From: RGIG3102 sp964369915
GTDB taxonomy: Bacteria; Bacillota; Clostridia; Oscillospirales; Ruminococcaceae
Assembly (NCBI GenBank): GCA_964369915.1
Contig: CAYJGG010000004.1
Coordinates: 1 to 64,000, forward strand
Length of the DNA: 64,000 nt
Direction of reading: 5' to 3'
In this document: in pieces, positions 17,776-26,187 of the stretch
Numbering within the stretch: the first letter of the stretch is position 1
Layout of the letters: each line of letters begins with the position of its first letter
The notes under the pieces: model-generated
The model's input: the letters and a program-made list of their open reading frames with translations, nothing else
Told to the model about the DNA's origin: nothing
Database searches by the model: none
Made by a program: the position numbers and the translations under genes

Positions 17776-19359
17776 TTATTCTACAATAGAAACTAAATAT
17801 CCACTTTTTATATTTTTCATTCCTTTTGATATAACTAAATCTTCAATATTAAGCCCCAAAACCATAACGTTATTATCGCTAATGCTTATAATTTCAATAT
17901 TTTTTCTTGTGGCTCTATCATTTTCAACTACATAAACATAATCTTGTCCATCATTTAAAATAACATTTATAGGAAGAAAAACTCCTGTTTCATTGCCAGT
18001 GTAAACTTTAACCGAAACTAATTCTCCAATCAAAAAATCTTCTGGTTTATTATTTAAAATAACATCTGTTAAATATGTTCTTGACGTTTCGTCTGGAACT
18101 ACATCAACAGATAAAACTTCTGCAGAATAACTTTCCCCTTGCCTTGTTACAACTGCATAATTACCAGCTTTAACTTTTGCAACGTCTTGAGAGGAAACCC
18201 CAAACTCTGCTACTAAATCATCTGTTCCAACTATCATTATAGGCACTAGTGGCGTTGCAACTTCGCCCTCACTTTGCAAAATTGATAAAATTAATCCTGA
18301 AGTTTTTGCATAGTAATTTAAATCTTCAACAGCATCTTGCGCTGATTCATAATTTGATTTAGAAGATTCATAGCTTGCTTTTGCTCCATCGTATGTATAT
18401 GAGGCTGTATCCCTTGCATTTTTCGTTGTTGCTAGTTGAATTTCCATTTCAGCTTCTTTAGCTTCAAAAGCTACTCTATTTGTTTGATTTTCAGTTTGAG
18501 CTAAAGCTAATTCAGTATCTTTAGTTTGCTTATTTAAACTTGTTTCTAAAGTAGTAATATCAGTTTCTTTTTGAGAAATTTGAGCTTCTTTATTTGTTAT
18601 ATCTATTTCTAGCAGCGCAATTTCTTCGCTTAAAACTCTTATTTCTTCTGTTAAATTTGTTTCTTTTAAAAGCAAATCTGCATCTGTTGGATTTAACAAT
18701 AACTCCGCCTCTACATCACTTAATTCAGTTTCTTTTTCATCTTTCAAAATTTCTTTTTCTGATTTTTGATTATTTAGTTCACTAAGTTCTGAATTTAAAG
18801 TTTCAAGCTCTTCATATAAAGGTGCTGTTTGAGTGTTAACTTCATCAACTTCACTTTGAGCATTATTAAGCCTTGTTGTTGAAGCCTCATAATTATTTTT
18901 TAAGTTTGTGTAATCCGTATCATTTTTTTGATCTTCTAATTCTTTATCATATTGCATTTGTGCTAAGTCTAAATTTGATTTAGCAGAATTCATACTAGCC
19001 TCAGCAGATACCATTGCTTGATAAGCTGTTTCTTCTTGTCTTGTGGCGTTATCGTCTTCTAATGTTACTAATAATTGCCCTTTATAAACACTATCGCCTT
19101 GTTTTACGTGTATAGTTTTTATATTGGCAACTGTAGGAAAAAGAACTTCCTCCATATCACGATTTTTTATTACAGCAGAATATTCTAAAAATCCTTCTTC
19201 ATTAGAAAATTCAGTTTTTAAAACTTCAACACTATAAGATTTTTCTTCTTCAGCCATAACCTCTTGAGATTCATTATTATTTAAATTTAACACTACAAAG
19301 CTTATAATAGCTACACTCACTAAAGCTAGTAGTATTTTTATTTTATTATTTTTAATCAT
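17776..19359 (-). CDS. RND/HlyD-type efflux adaptor with an extended coiled coil
   Basis: A 527-residue membrane-fusion protein with an N-terminal anchor (about 6-25). The lipoyl-like half TVANIKTIHVKQGDSVYKGQLLV and its partner YYAKTSGLILSILQSEGEVA flank a very long, Glu- and Ala-rich coiled coil of roughly 200 residues, much longer than in typical Gram-negative adaptors. Barrel domains follow. In a cell without an outer membrane such a hairpin might span the thick wall, but this is inference. The ATG at 19359 overlaps the end of the TetR gene by 8 nt, indicating one operon. Confidence 0.88.
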   Translation of the reverse strand: MIKNNKIKILLALVSVAIISFVVLNLNNNESQEVMAEEEKSYSVEVLKTEFSNEEGFLEYSAVIKNRDMEEVLFPTVANIKTIHVKQGDSVYKGQLLVTLEDDNATRQEETAYQAMVSAEASMNSAKSNLDLAQMQYDKELEDQKNDTDYTNLKNNYEASTTRLNNAQSEVDEVNTQTAPLYEELETLNSELSELNNQKSEKEILKDEKETELSDVEAELLLNPTDADLLLKETNLTEEIRVLSEEIALLEIDITNKEAQISQKETDITTLETSLNKQTKDTELALAQTENQTNRVAFEAKEAEMEIQLATTKNARDTASYTYDGAKASYESSKSNYESAQDAVEDLNYYAKTSGLILSILQSEGEVATPLVPIMIVGTDDLVAEFGVSSQDVAKVKAGNYAVVTRQGESYSAEVLSVDVVPDETSRTYLTDVILNNKPEDFLIGELVSVKVYTGNETGVFLPINVILNDGQDYVYVVENDRATRKNIEIISISDNNVMVLGLNIEDLVISKGMKNIKSGYLVSIVE

Positions 19360-19972
19360 TTTCTTGCCCCCAGATTTCAATTAAGGTTTTATTTAAAGAT
19401 GGAATGTAAAATTCTAGTGTTTCCATAAATTCTTCGTGCGTTAAATCAAGCCCGAGATTTAGTAATGTGTTAATGCTATTAATTGTTGAAGAAATATGCA
19501 CTTTAATTAATATTTCTTTTTTCTTACTAACATTTTTATTATTTAATAAAGAATTTGCTATCCATTCGCCTATTAAATTTTTTATTTGATTACTTTCTAT
19601 TAAAACTCTAGCAACTCTTGGATTTTCTTTTGCTATTAAAAATGAATCACTAACTGTTTTTATAATAATATCATCAATGCTAACTGTACCTATTCTTGAT
19701 TCTGTTATATCTAAGTTTTTATCTTGCATTAAAGCGACATATCCAGCAGAATTTTTGCTAACGCTTTCTTGCAATTTTTTAATAACTGGCATTGATATAC
19801 TATCTAATAATTCTTGCTTATTTTTAAAATATCTATATAAATTTCCCGTTGTAATATTTGCATATTTTGCAACTGTTCTCATATCTGTGTTTTCAATGCC
19901 TTTTTCAAGCATTAAAGTGATTGCTGCATTACTAATTGCGAGTCGAACTTCGTCTTTTAATCTTTGAGCCAT
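19352..19972 (-). CDS. TetR-family regulator of the RND pump operon
   Basis: A 206-residue repressor. The TetR N-terminal helix-turn-helix spans residues 8-55 (AISNAAITLMLEKGIENTDMRTVAKYANITTGNLYRYFKNKQELLDSI, given here only for location) and the rest is the helical ligand domain. It is the first gene of the operon with the adaptor and RND pump, overlapping the adaptor gene by 8 nt. Two similar palindromes around its promoter fit autoregulation with induction by a pump substrate. Confidence 0.9.
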   Translation of the reverse strand: MAQRLKDEVRLAISNAAITLMLEKGIENTDMRTVAKYANITTGNLYRYFKNKQELLDSISMPVIKKLQESVSKNSAGYVALMQDKNLDITESRIGTVSIDDIIIKTVSDSFLIAKENPRVARVLIESNQIKNLIGEWIANSLLNNKNVSKKKEILIKVHISSTINSINTLLNLGLDLTHEEFMETLEFYIPSLNKTLIEIWGQEND

Positions 19973-19987
19973 ACTTAAAACTCCTCT

Positions 19988-20062
19988 TTCAAAAATGAAC
20001 TGCTGTTTATTTTTGAATTATACCAATTTTTAACCGTAATGTCAATAGTGAACTTGCGTTCA
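19988..20062 (-). promoter_or_regulatory. TetR operon promoter with two operators
   Basis: On the minus strand TTGACA (20040-20045) and TATAAT (20017-20022) are 17 nt apart. One operator is an inverted repeat of 13-nt arms (19988-20000 and 20005-20017, one mismatch) just downstream of the -10 box. The other, TGAACTTGCGTTCA (20049-20062), lies upstream of the -35 box. Both contain AATGAAC-N4-GTTYAYT, the likely TetR recognition sequence. Confidence 0.82.
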
Positions 20063-20084
20063 TTTTATGGATAATTATAAAAAT

Positions 20085-20116
20085 AAAAACAGCCTACTAT
20101 TTAGTAAGCTGTTTTT
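20085..20116. terminator. Terminator after rtcB
   Basis: AAAAACAGC and its complement flank a partly paired 14-nt loop. A-run on one side and T-run on the other make it bidirectional. Confidence 0.75.
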
Positions 20117-20122
20117 AATATT

Positions 20123-21205
20123 TTATGCTTTAAAATTAAAAATTGGTATTAACCTTTCTATTATCTCTACTGTTGGGTGAATATGATTCATAATTTCTTT
20201 ATAATCTTTATAAGCAAAAGGGCTTTCATCTAAAGTACTATTATGAACGCAAGAAGAAAAAATCCCTTCCATAGATTTTTTATAGTCTTCTAAAGTGAAA
20301 ATTTCTTTTGCCTTTGTTCTTGAATATAGTCTTCCTGCCCCGTGTGGCGCTGAGTAATTCCAATCTTTATTTCCTTTGCCTTTGCAAACAAGCATTCCAT
20401 CACGCATATTTAAAGGAATAACAAGCATTTCCCCTTCTTTTGCCGAAATTGCCCCTTTTCTTAGTATTCCTGTTTGTGTATCGATATAATTATGAGTTGA
20501 TGTAATACTAGACACTACTGTTAATTTTAAATCTTTAACTATTACCTCTAGCATTGCCTTTCTATTTTCAACTGCAAATTTTTGCACTATCATCATATCA
20601 AATAAATAATTTTCTCGTTCTTCACCAGTTAAAAAAGCTAAATCTTTATCAATAAATTCTTTATTATCAAATTTTGTTTTTTGCGCTAATTTTTGATAAA
20701 AAGTTGCCACTGTTTGCCCTATATTTCTTGAGCCACTATGAACAGCTATTCCATTTGTATACGCTTCTATAAAATGATTTCCGCCACCTAAAGAGCCTAA
20801 AGAATATTGAGAGCGCTCTTTTGCTTTTTTAGGTAGTTTATCCCAGCATTTCATATCACTAAAATTATATTCTTGCAGATTTTCGTGAATATTAAATCCA
20901 CTTGGTATTTTTTTGCGAATGAGTTTATCTAATATTTCTAATTTGTCGCTCATATCCTCTTTAACTATTATTAAATCAACCCCACAGCCAATATCCACCC
21001 CAATTAAATTAGGACAAATTTTATCGCTGATAAACATAGTTGTGCCAATAGTACAACCTTTTCCTGAATGGCAGTCTGGCATAATTCTAATGTTTGCATT
21101 TTCGCCAAGTGGACTATTTGCCATTTTTATTATTTGTGATACAGCATCTTTTTCAATATTATCAGTAAATATTTTCACAATGCCATATTTTGATTCTATT
21201 TCCAT
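20123..21205 (-). CDS. rtcB: RtcB-family RNA ligase
   Basis: RtcB joins RNA 2',3'-cyclic phosphate (or 3'-phosphate) and 5'-OH ends using GTP and Mn2+, in RNA repair. The 360-residue protein keeps the diagnostic motifs: PDCHSGKGCTIGTTMF, GVDIGCGVD (metal Cys), GSLGGGNHFIE, VHSGSRNIG and the nucleotidyl-His loop PHGAGRLYSR. It is a little shorter than the E. coli enzyme. No archease or RtcA/RtcR gene is adjacent. Its gene lies 10 nt after the YdcZ-like transporter gene and is likely cotranscribed with it. Confidence 0.92.
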   Translation of the reverse strand: MEIESKYGIVKIFTDNIEKDAVSQIIKMANSPLGENANIRIMPDCHSGKGCTIGTTMFISDKICPNLIGVDIGCGVDLIIVKEDMSDKLEILDKLIRKKIPSGFNIHENLQEYNFSDMKCWDKLPKKAKERSQYSLGSLGGGNHFIEAYTNGIAVHSGSRNIGQTVATFYQKLAQKTKFDNKEFIDKDLAFLTGEERENYLFDMMIVQKFAVENRKAMLEVIVKDLKLTVVSSITSTHNYIDTQTGILRKGAISAKEGEMLVIPLNMRDGMLVCKGKGNKDWNYSAPHGAGRLYSRTKAKEIFTLEDYKKSMEGIFSSCVHNSTLDESPFAYKDYKEIMNHIHPTVEIIERLIPIFNFKA

Positions 21206-21215
21206 ATAAGTTCCC

Positions 21216-22106
21216 TTAATTTAAATTTTCTAAAACTTTTTCTTTAGCTTTTAATTTTCTATCAATAAAAATATCAACGATTAATCCAAAAGTTATAATT
21301 AATCCGCCTATTAAATTTATCATTATTATTTCGCCAGCTATTACTGCATCTATCATTATCCCTGCAAAAAGTTGACCGATAAACATAAGAATAGATAAGC
21401 TGTAAGATGGTATTTTGCCAACACACATCATAGATAAAACAACCGACACTGTTCCTATTGCGCCACCTATATAAAAAACAAAGTTTGTTGGTATTGTAAA
21501 GTTTGTCATCATAGGCTCTGATTGACCTAATAATATAAGCATTATTAAAGAACCAATTAAACCAACTATATAAGTGTATGCTGTGCTAGTAGTTGTATTT
21601 GTTTTTTCAGCTAACATACTATTAAATACACGCTGTAAAACAATTGCGCCACCAACAGCAAAAGATAGTACCATAGCTAGTATATCCACTTTTCTTATCA
21701 TAAAAACAGCGCCAAATATCATAATAAACAATGCTATTAATCTAGGTGCTTTTAATTTATATTCTTTCATCCCAAACAAGCCAAACTGGTCTATAACAAG
21801 TCCCGTTATGCTTTGCCCTAAAAGACCTAGAGCTAATATTGCCGATACTCCCAAAGGAGCAAAAGAATAGTTATTACCTGCTGTTGCTAAAACTCCCATA
21901 ACTCCACCTAAATATAAATACCAAGGATAAAAGCTTTTAAATGGATTCACTTTTTTTATCACCATTACAACTATCATAATAGCCAGCCCAACTAAATGGA
22001 TAATAACAGATGAGCTGTAAACACCAGTTATATCAGATAAACCTCCGTTTACTCCAATCATTATTGAGATAAGTGTTCCTATTAGTAGTGCTATAAAATA
22101 ATACAT
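21216..22106 (-). CDS. DMT-superfamily transporter with two YdcZ (DUF606) repeats
   Basis: A 296-residue membrane protein with about ten hydrophobic segments, made of two homologous DUF606/YdcZ units of roughly 145 residues. Each half begins with a similar pattern (ALLIGTLISIMIGVNGGLS and YTYIVGLIGSLIMLILLG) and has a G-rich core (YLYLGGVMGVLATAGNNYS and FVFYIGGAIGTVSVVLSM). Single-domain YdcZ proteins usually act as pairs, so this is a natural fusion. The substrate is unknown. It is the first gene of a transcript with rtcB. Confidence 0.85.
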   Translation of the reverse strand: MYYFIALLIGTLISIMIGVNGGLSDITGVYSSSVIIHLVGLAIMIVVMVIKKVNPFKSFYPWYLYLGGVMGVLATAGNNYSFAPLGVSAILALGLLGQSITGLVIDQFGLFGMKEYKLKAPRLIALFIMIFGAVFMIRKVDILAMVLSFAVGGAIVLQRVFNSMLAEKTNTTTSTAYTYIVGLIGSLIMLILLGQSEPMMTNFTIPTNFVFYIGGAIGTVSVVLSMMCVGKIPSYSLSILMFIGQLFAGIMIDAVIAGEIIMINLIGGLIITFGLIVDIFIDRKLKAKEKVLENLN

Positions 22107-22162
22107 AATTCCTCTTTTTCTTATAATCTCATTTTTATTTTAATATAATATATAGATAATCT

Positions 22163-22294
22163 TTATACTTATCCAAAGATAATATAAAAAATCTTTACCT
22201 ATTATTAGTTTTTCGTGATTGCGAAGCAATCTTTGAGCTATTCTTCTTGCTCAAAAGAAAAACTAAAGTTTATATTATCCAAAGATAATATAAA
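22163..22294. repeat. Structured intergenic element: identical hairpins around a three-way junction
   Basis: Two hairpins of 11-bp arms (TTTATATTATC and complement, loop CAAA) lie at about 22163-22188 and 22269-22294; they are the same sequence apart from one extra C in the left copy. Between them a 10-bp stem (22205-22214 with 22257-22266) encloses two further hairpins, GATTGC-GAA-GCAATC (22217-22231) and TTTGAGC...GCTCAAA (22232-22255). No ORF lies in it. It may be a MITE-like repeat or a structured RNA; the rest of the 346-base gap holds the lipoprotein promoter. Confidence 0.7.
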
Positions 22295-22375
22295 TTATAT
22301 ATTATATGTATTTATATTGCAACTATGTTATTATATTTTCGAATTTTTTATCGCAAAATATACATTATGAAGCTA

Positions 22376-22404
22376 TTGACTTTTTTTTAAAATCAAGTTA
22401 AGCT
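22376..22404 (+). promoter_or_regulatory. Promoter of the lipoprotein gene
   Basis: TTGACT (22376-22381), a 17-nt spacer and TAAGCT (22399-22404), about 50 nt before the start codon. Confidence 0.5.
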
Positions 22405-22452
22405 AGTTAAGAAAAAGTAATTATCTTAAAGGGATATATTAAGGGGGTTATT

Positions 22453-23871
22453 ATGAAAAAATTATTATCAATTTGCTTATTATCACTTCTATTTATTTTT
22501 AATCTAACAGCTTGCTCAAACGACGATTCCAAAAGTTTATCGGAAGACAATTCTTTATCTAAATTTGAAGGAGTTATAGCTGAAATAAACGATACAACTG
22601 CCATTATCACACCAAACGCAGACCAAGACCATATTTTATCTTCTGGGGATAAAGTTAGTGTTAATTTATCTGTTTCTAATATTGAATTTTCAGTTGGTGA
22701 TGAGGTTATTGTTTATTACTCAGGTGATATAATGGAGTCGTATCCATTGCAAGTAAATGTAAGCGATATTGAATTGCTAGCAGAATTTAAAAATAGCGAA
22801 AATCAAGATACTTTATCTCTTGGCTCTTATATCTATTTAAATACGCACAGTGAAGAAATATATCAAACTAATCTTATTAAATCCTACGATGTTATTGAAA
22901 GTGAAGATTATTTTTTTATCGTATATACAAATAGCATCACTGAATTTAGTGAAGAGTGTGTAACCGTAGTTGAAACATTTGATAAAGGCACTGGCGAATT
23001 AATTGGCACTACTACTCAAGATGGCGAATTGATTGATGATAGCTTTAAATATGATGAAAAAAATAATCTTTTGCAGTATTCATTAATTAGTGATAATACA
23101 CCTACTATTTCTATATTGAATTTTAATGAAGTAGTGAATAATTACTTCCTGCCACAAAGTTTAAACGGAATTTTTGAAGGAATTTATGCTTCTTCCTTCG
23201 ACGGAACTCCTAATTTATCTAATAGTAGCCCTAGTAATGCTTGGTGGGCTGTAACTAATGAAGATGGAATTTATTTAGAGCCAGTTGAAGGAAATGAAAA
23301 TAGCACGATAATTATTTCAAGTGATATTATTTTAGATAATTATGAATTTAACACTTCTGAAGATTATCCTATGCCCACTCCTTATTTTTCGGATGTTAAA
23401 ATATTAAATGGAGGAAAAACTATAGTTGCAACTATAGTTAGTCCTATGTCGCAAAGTGGAAATGTTGGAATTTATACATATAATTTAGAAACTAAAGAAG
23501 AAAATTTTTACACTGATGTTTTTTCTGCTATGGTAGCTAATGTTAATTATTATAATGATACAACTATTATTGCTCATGGATACGATTTTGCAACTGTTAT
23601 TAAGCTTGATACAAATGAAGTTTCAACTTTAAAAACATTTGAATTCACCTTCTATCACACATACGACTATGAAAACTTTTTCGACTTTAAAATTAAAGAT
23701 GGAAAAAGCAGTATAGCTATGATAAATATTGACAATGAAAATAATGAAATTCTATTAAAAGAATTTGAAACCGAAATAAACTATATATTAGGGATTACTG
23801 AAAATTATATAGTTGTAATTACAAATGATAATAAAATTTCTGCTATTTTTTATGAGCCTAATAGTTTTTAA
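22453..23871 (+). CDS. Lipoprotein with N-terminal DUF3221-like domain, function unknown
   Basis: A 472-residue secreted lipoprotein. The signal peptide ends in the lipobox LTAC (Cys about 21). Residues about 35-115 (FEGVIAEINDTTAIITP..., GDEVIVYYSGDIMESYP) look like the small barrel of DUF3221 proteins. The remainder has repeated beta-rich segments with Tyr/Asp-rich turns that could form a propeller-like fold, but no motif names it. AGGGGG precedes the ATG. A GNAT acetyltransferase gene follows after 20 nt, probably on the same transcript, without an evident functional link. Confidence 0.7.
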   Translation: MKKLLSICLLSLLFIFNLTACSNDDSKSLSEDNSLSKFEGVIAEINDTTAIITPNADQDHILSSGDKVSVNLSVSNIEFSVGDEVIVYYSGDIMESYPLQVNVSDIELLAEFKNSENQDTLSLGSYIYLNTHSEEIYQTNLIKSYDVIESEDYFFIVYTNSITEFSEECVTVVETFDKGTGELIGTTTQDGELIDDSFKYDEKNNLLQYSLISDNTPTISILNFNEVVNNYFLPQSLNGIFEGIYASSFDGTPNLSNSSPSNAWWAVTNEDGIYLEPVEGNENSTIIISSDIILDNYEFNTSEDYPMPTPYFSDVKILNGGKTIVATIVSPMSQSGNVGIYTYNLETKEENFYTDVFSAMVANVNYYNDTTIIAHGYDFATVIKLDTNEVSTLKTFEFTFYHTYDYENFFDFKIKDGKSSIAMINIDNENNEILLKEFETEINYILGITENYIVVITNDNKISAIFYEPNSF

Positions 23872-23891
23872 TTAGTAAAAAGGATTTTAAT

Positions 23892-24461
23892 ATGGATATA
23901 ACAATTAAAAAGCTAACTCCTAGTTTAATAAATGAATATCTGCATTTTTTTGATAATACAGACCATCACGAAGATGGATATAAATGCTACTGCGTTGGCT
24001 GGAGTAGTGCAAATTATAGTGGCGAAGATTTTAAAAATGAAAAAGTGAGAAGAAATGCCGTCAGCGATTATATTAAGGAAAACTATATCCAAGGATATCT
24101 TGCTTTTTATAATGATAAAATCATCGGGTGGTGTAATGCTAACGAAAAATCTAATTGCTTTAATAGTTTGTATGGTAAAATGTATATGGGTGATATAAAA
24201 AAAGAAAATGAAAAAGTAAAATCTATATTTTGCTTTGTTGTATCGCCAGAATTTAGAAGAAAAGGTGTTGCAAAATTAATACTTGAATATATAATTAATG
24301 ATGCAAAAAATGATGGATTTGAGTTTATTGAATCATATCCTAATAAAGAATTTGAAAGCGAAGCATTTGATTATATGGGGCCTTTAAAACTATATGAAAA
24401 CTTAGGATTTAATTATAGTTATGATTTTGATTTTAAAATTGTTATGAGAAAAAAATTATAA
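23892..24461 (+). CDS. GNAT-family N-acetyltransferase
   Basis: A 189-residue cytoplasmic acetyltransferase. The acetyl-CoA-binding region is FCFVVSPEFRRKGVAKLILEYI, the standard V-x-x-x-x-RxxGxA/G motif A, with a C-terminal LYENLGF typical of the fold. The N-terminus (DGYKCYCVGW, YLAFYNDKIIGWCNA) resembles a Firmicute group of unknown substrate. AAAAAGGA precedes the ATG, 20 nt after the lipoprotein gene. Confidence 0.85.
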   Translation: MDITIKKLTPSLINEYLHFFDNTDHHEDGYKCYCVGWSSANYSGEDFKNEKVRRNAVSDYIKENYIQGYLAFYNDKIIGWCNANEKSNCFNSLYGKMYMGDIKKENEKVKSIFCFVVSPEFRRKGVAKLILEYIINDAKNDGFEFIESYPNKEFESEAFDYMGPLKLYENLGFNYSYDFDFKIVMRKKL

Positions 24462-24466
24462 AATAA

Positions 24467-24500
24467 AATGTGCAATCAGTTGATTGCACATTTTTTATTT
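24467..24500. terminator. Bidirectional terminator
   Basis: A 12-bp stem (AATGTGCAATCA and complement, 2-nt centre) followed by TTTTTT, between the GNAT and DUF4956 genes. Confidence 0.85.
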
Positions 24501-24530
24501 TAATAAATTTCTTTATTTAAAAATCAAATT

Positions 24531-25220
24531 TTATAATCCGTTTAAATAACTTTCATCTTTTGAAATAGCAATTTCTAAATTCCCGTTTCTACAACGTAAT
24601 TCATCTATAAAATCTTTTTCAAATGAAATATCCTTTAACTCAACATCATATCTTAATTTAAATAAACTTCCCATACTTGTTGTTTTTGCACTTAAAAGGC
24701 TATGTTCAAAAGTGTATTTATTCATCACTTCTTCAAAAACTTCTGTGTAGTTTAAATTTTCTGGAATTGTTATGCTAAGCACACGAGCATTTTCACTCAA
24801 TTCGCCAAATTTTGTAACACTTAAAACCGTGCTAAATCCTGAGGCGATAACTGCAAATAAAATAGCATAAACTATATAACCCATACCTATTGTAACACCA
24901 GCACACATAGCTATGAAAATCGCACTGATTTCTTTTGCCGTTCCTGGAACAGAGCGGAATCTTACTAAACTAAAAGCACCTGCAACTGCAACACCAGCCC
25001 CCACACTTCCATTTACCATAATAATAACTATCGCCACCGCAAGCGGTAATACTGCTAGAGTTAAAATAAATCCTTTTGTGCATTTAGTTTTATAAGCATA
25101 CATTCTAGCCATTAAAATTCCAAGAGTAATTGCTGTTAACACACATAAAAAAAAGTGTGAAAACTGGATTGTTGTTGTTTGCGTTGTATTAAAAATTGAA
25201 TTGAAAAACATATTAAGCAT
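24531..25220 (-). CDS. DUF4956 membrane protein
   Basis: A 229-residue protein with about four hydrophobic segments in the first 140 residues, including the family signature GAFSLVRFRSVPGTAKEISAIF, and a soluble C-terminal domain of about 80 residues. DUF4956 genes regularly occur beside VTC-domain polyphosphate-polymerase genes, as here, where the two overlap by 8 nt. The function is not established. A channel or exporter for the polymer made by the partner is a guess from context. Confidence 0.85.
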   Translation of the reverse strand: MLNMFFNSIFNTTQTTTIQFSHFFLCVLTAITLGILMARMYAYKTKCTKGFILTLAVLPLAVAIVIIMVNGSVGAGVAVAGAFSLVRFRSVPGTAKEISAIFIAMCAGVTIGMGYIVYAILFAVIASGFSTVLSVTKFGELSENARVLSITIPENLNYTEVFEEVMNKYTFEHSLLSAKTTSMGSLFKLRYDVELKDISFEKDFIDELRCRNGNLEIAISKDESYLNGL

Positions 25221-25947
25221 TAGCGTAAATCTCCTTAGTTTTATTAATTAGTTGAGGCAATAAATATAAATTAAAAGCCGTTCCGTATTTTGAAAATGAT
25301 GTTTTATATATTTCATTTTCATTTAAAAATTGTATTAACCAAAATGGTAATCCATTAGCAGTTTTCACTTCTAGTAAAACATACTCATCTTCAAGTACTT
25401 TTACATCATTTTTATCATCATATAAAGATATATTTTTATCTCTCATTTTAATATTAAAATCAAAAGTCATTCTAAAATTTTCATCTTCATTAGAGAAAAA
25501 AGCTTCTCTTTCATATGAAATATAAACTTTTGGCATTAGTAAATTATCATAACTATCTATAAAATAATCAACTTCTTTATGTATTTGTGAATTAGAATTT
25601 ATTTTTTCACCATCGCATAAGTATAATATAGCATTTTCTTGACTATCTGAAATTCTTCTTTTGTAAACAACACCATCATATTTCTTTTTTAATTCGATAA
25701 ATGCTAGATTTTCATTTTTAGGCTCTCCGTATATCCTAAGCCTTAGTTTTTCTTTATATTTTGGTTTTTCTTGTGAAAATCTAATTACTCTATAATCATC
25801 AGTATCAAAATATATATTCGAAATTTTATGCCTTTTATATGCATCCATCTCCATTTTATCTTTCATACATTCGCTCATTTTTTCATATTGTTTTTTTGTT
25901 AATTTGTATTTTAACTCATACCTTTTAAAAACTGTTTGAATTGCCAT
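25213..25947 (-). CDS. VTC-domain protein (polyphosphate-polymerase-like)
   Basis: A 244-residue protein of the CYTH/VTC tunnel fold. Characteristic Lys- and Arg-bearing strands are RYELKYKLTKKQYEKM, KYKEKLRLRIYG, FIELKKKYDGVVYKRRI, KVYISYEREAF and LLEVKTANGLPFWL. In eukaryotic VTC4 this fold polymerises polyphosphate from ATP; the bacterial members are only distantly related, so the activity is inferred. It is translated from an AGGAG-led ATG and is coupled with the DUF4956 gene. No CotH-like gene, another common partner, is present. Confidence 0.83.
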   Translation of the reverse strand: MAIQTVFKRYELKYKLTKKQYEKMSECMKDKMEMDAYKRHKISNIYFDTDDYRVIRFSQEKPKYKEKLRLRIYGEPKNENLAFIELKKKYDGVVYKRRISDSQENAILYLCDGEKINSNSQIHKEVDYFIDSYDNLLMPKVYISYEREAFFSNEDENFRMTFDFNIKMRDKNISLYDDKNDVKVLEDEYVLLEVKTANGLPFWLIQFLNENEIYKTSFSKYGTAFNLYLLPQLINKTKEIYANA

Positions 25948-26041
25948 AACTTATTCTCCTTTTCTTTTTGTTTTATACTTAGTTAATGCTTGAAAAGAAG
26001 TTTTTATTGCATTAAATTACATCTTTTTTATATTTTCGTTA

Positions 26042-26145
26042 CATTTACTTGACTTAAAGTTTACATTTTATTGATAATAAATTTATATAATTATAAAATT
26101 TAAGCTGTCATTTACTTGACCTATTTATAATTTTCGTGGTAAAAT
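26042..26145 (+). promoter_or_regulatory. Promoter region of the diguanylate cyclase gene
   Basis: CATTTACTTGAC occurs twice (26042-26053 and 26109-26120). The second copy contains the -35 box TTGACC (26116-26121), followed by an 18-nt spacer and TAAAAT (26140-26145). The repeat may be a regulator site or a duplicated promoter. Confidence 0.5.
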
Positions 26146-26187
26146 TATTATGTATATAATATTTTTTAAAGTGAGGTGCTAAATTAA

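Noticed and set aside
22163..22294. Simple rho-independent terminator
   Set aside because: It lies between divergent genes, lacks T-runs after the stems and has several nested stems.
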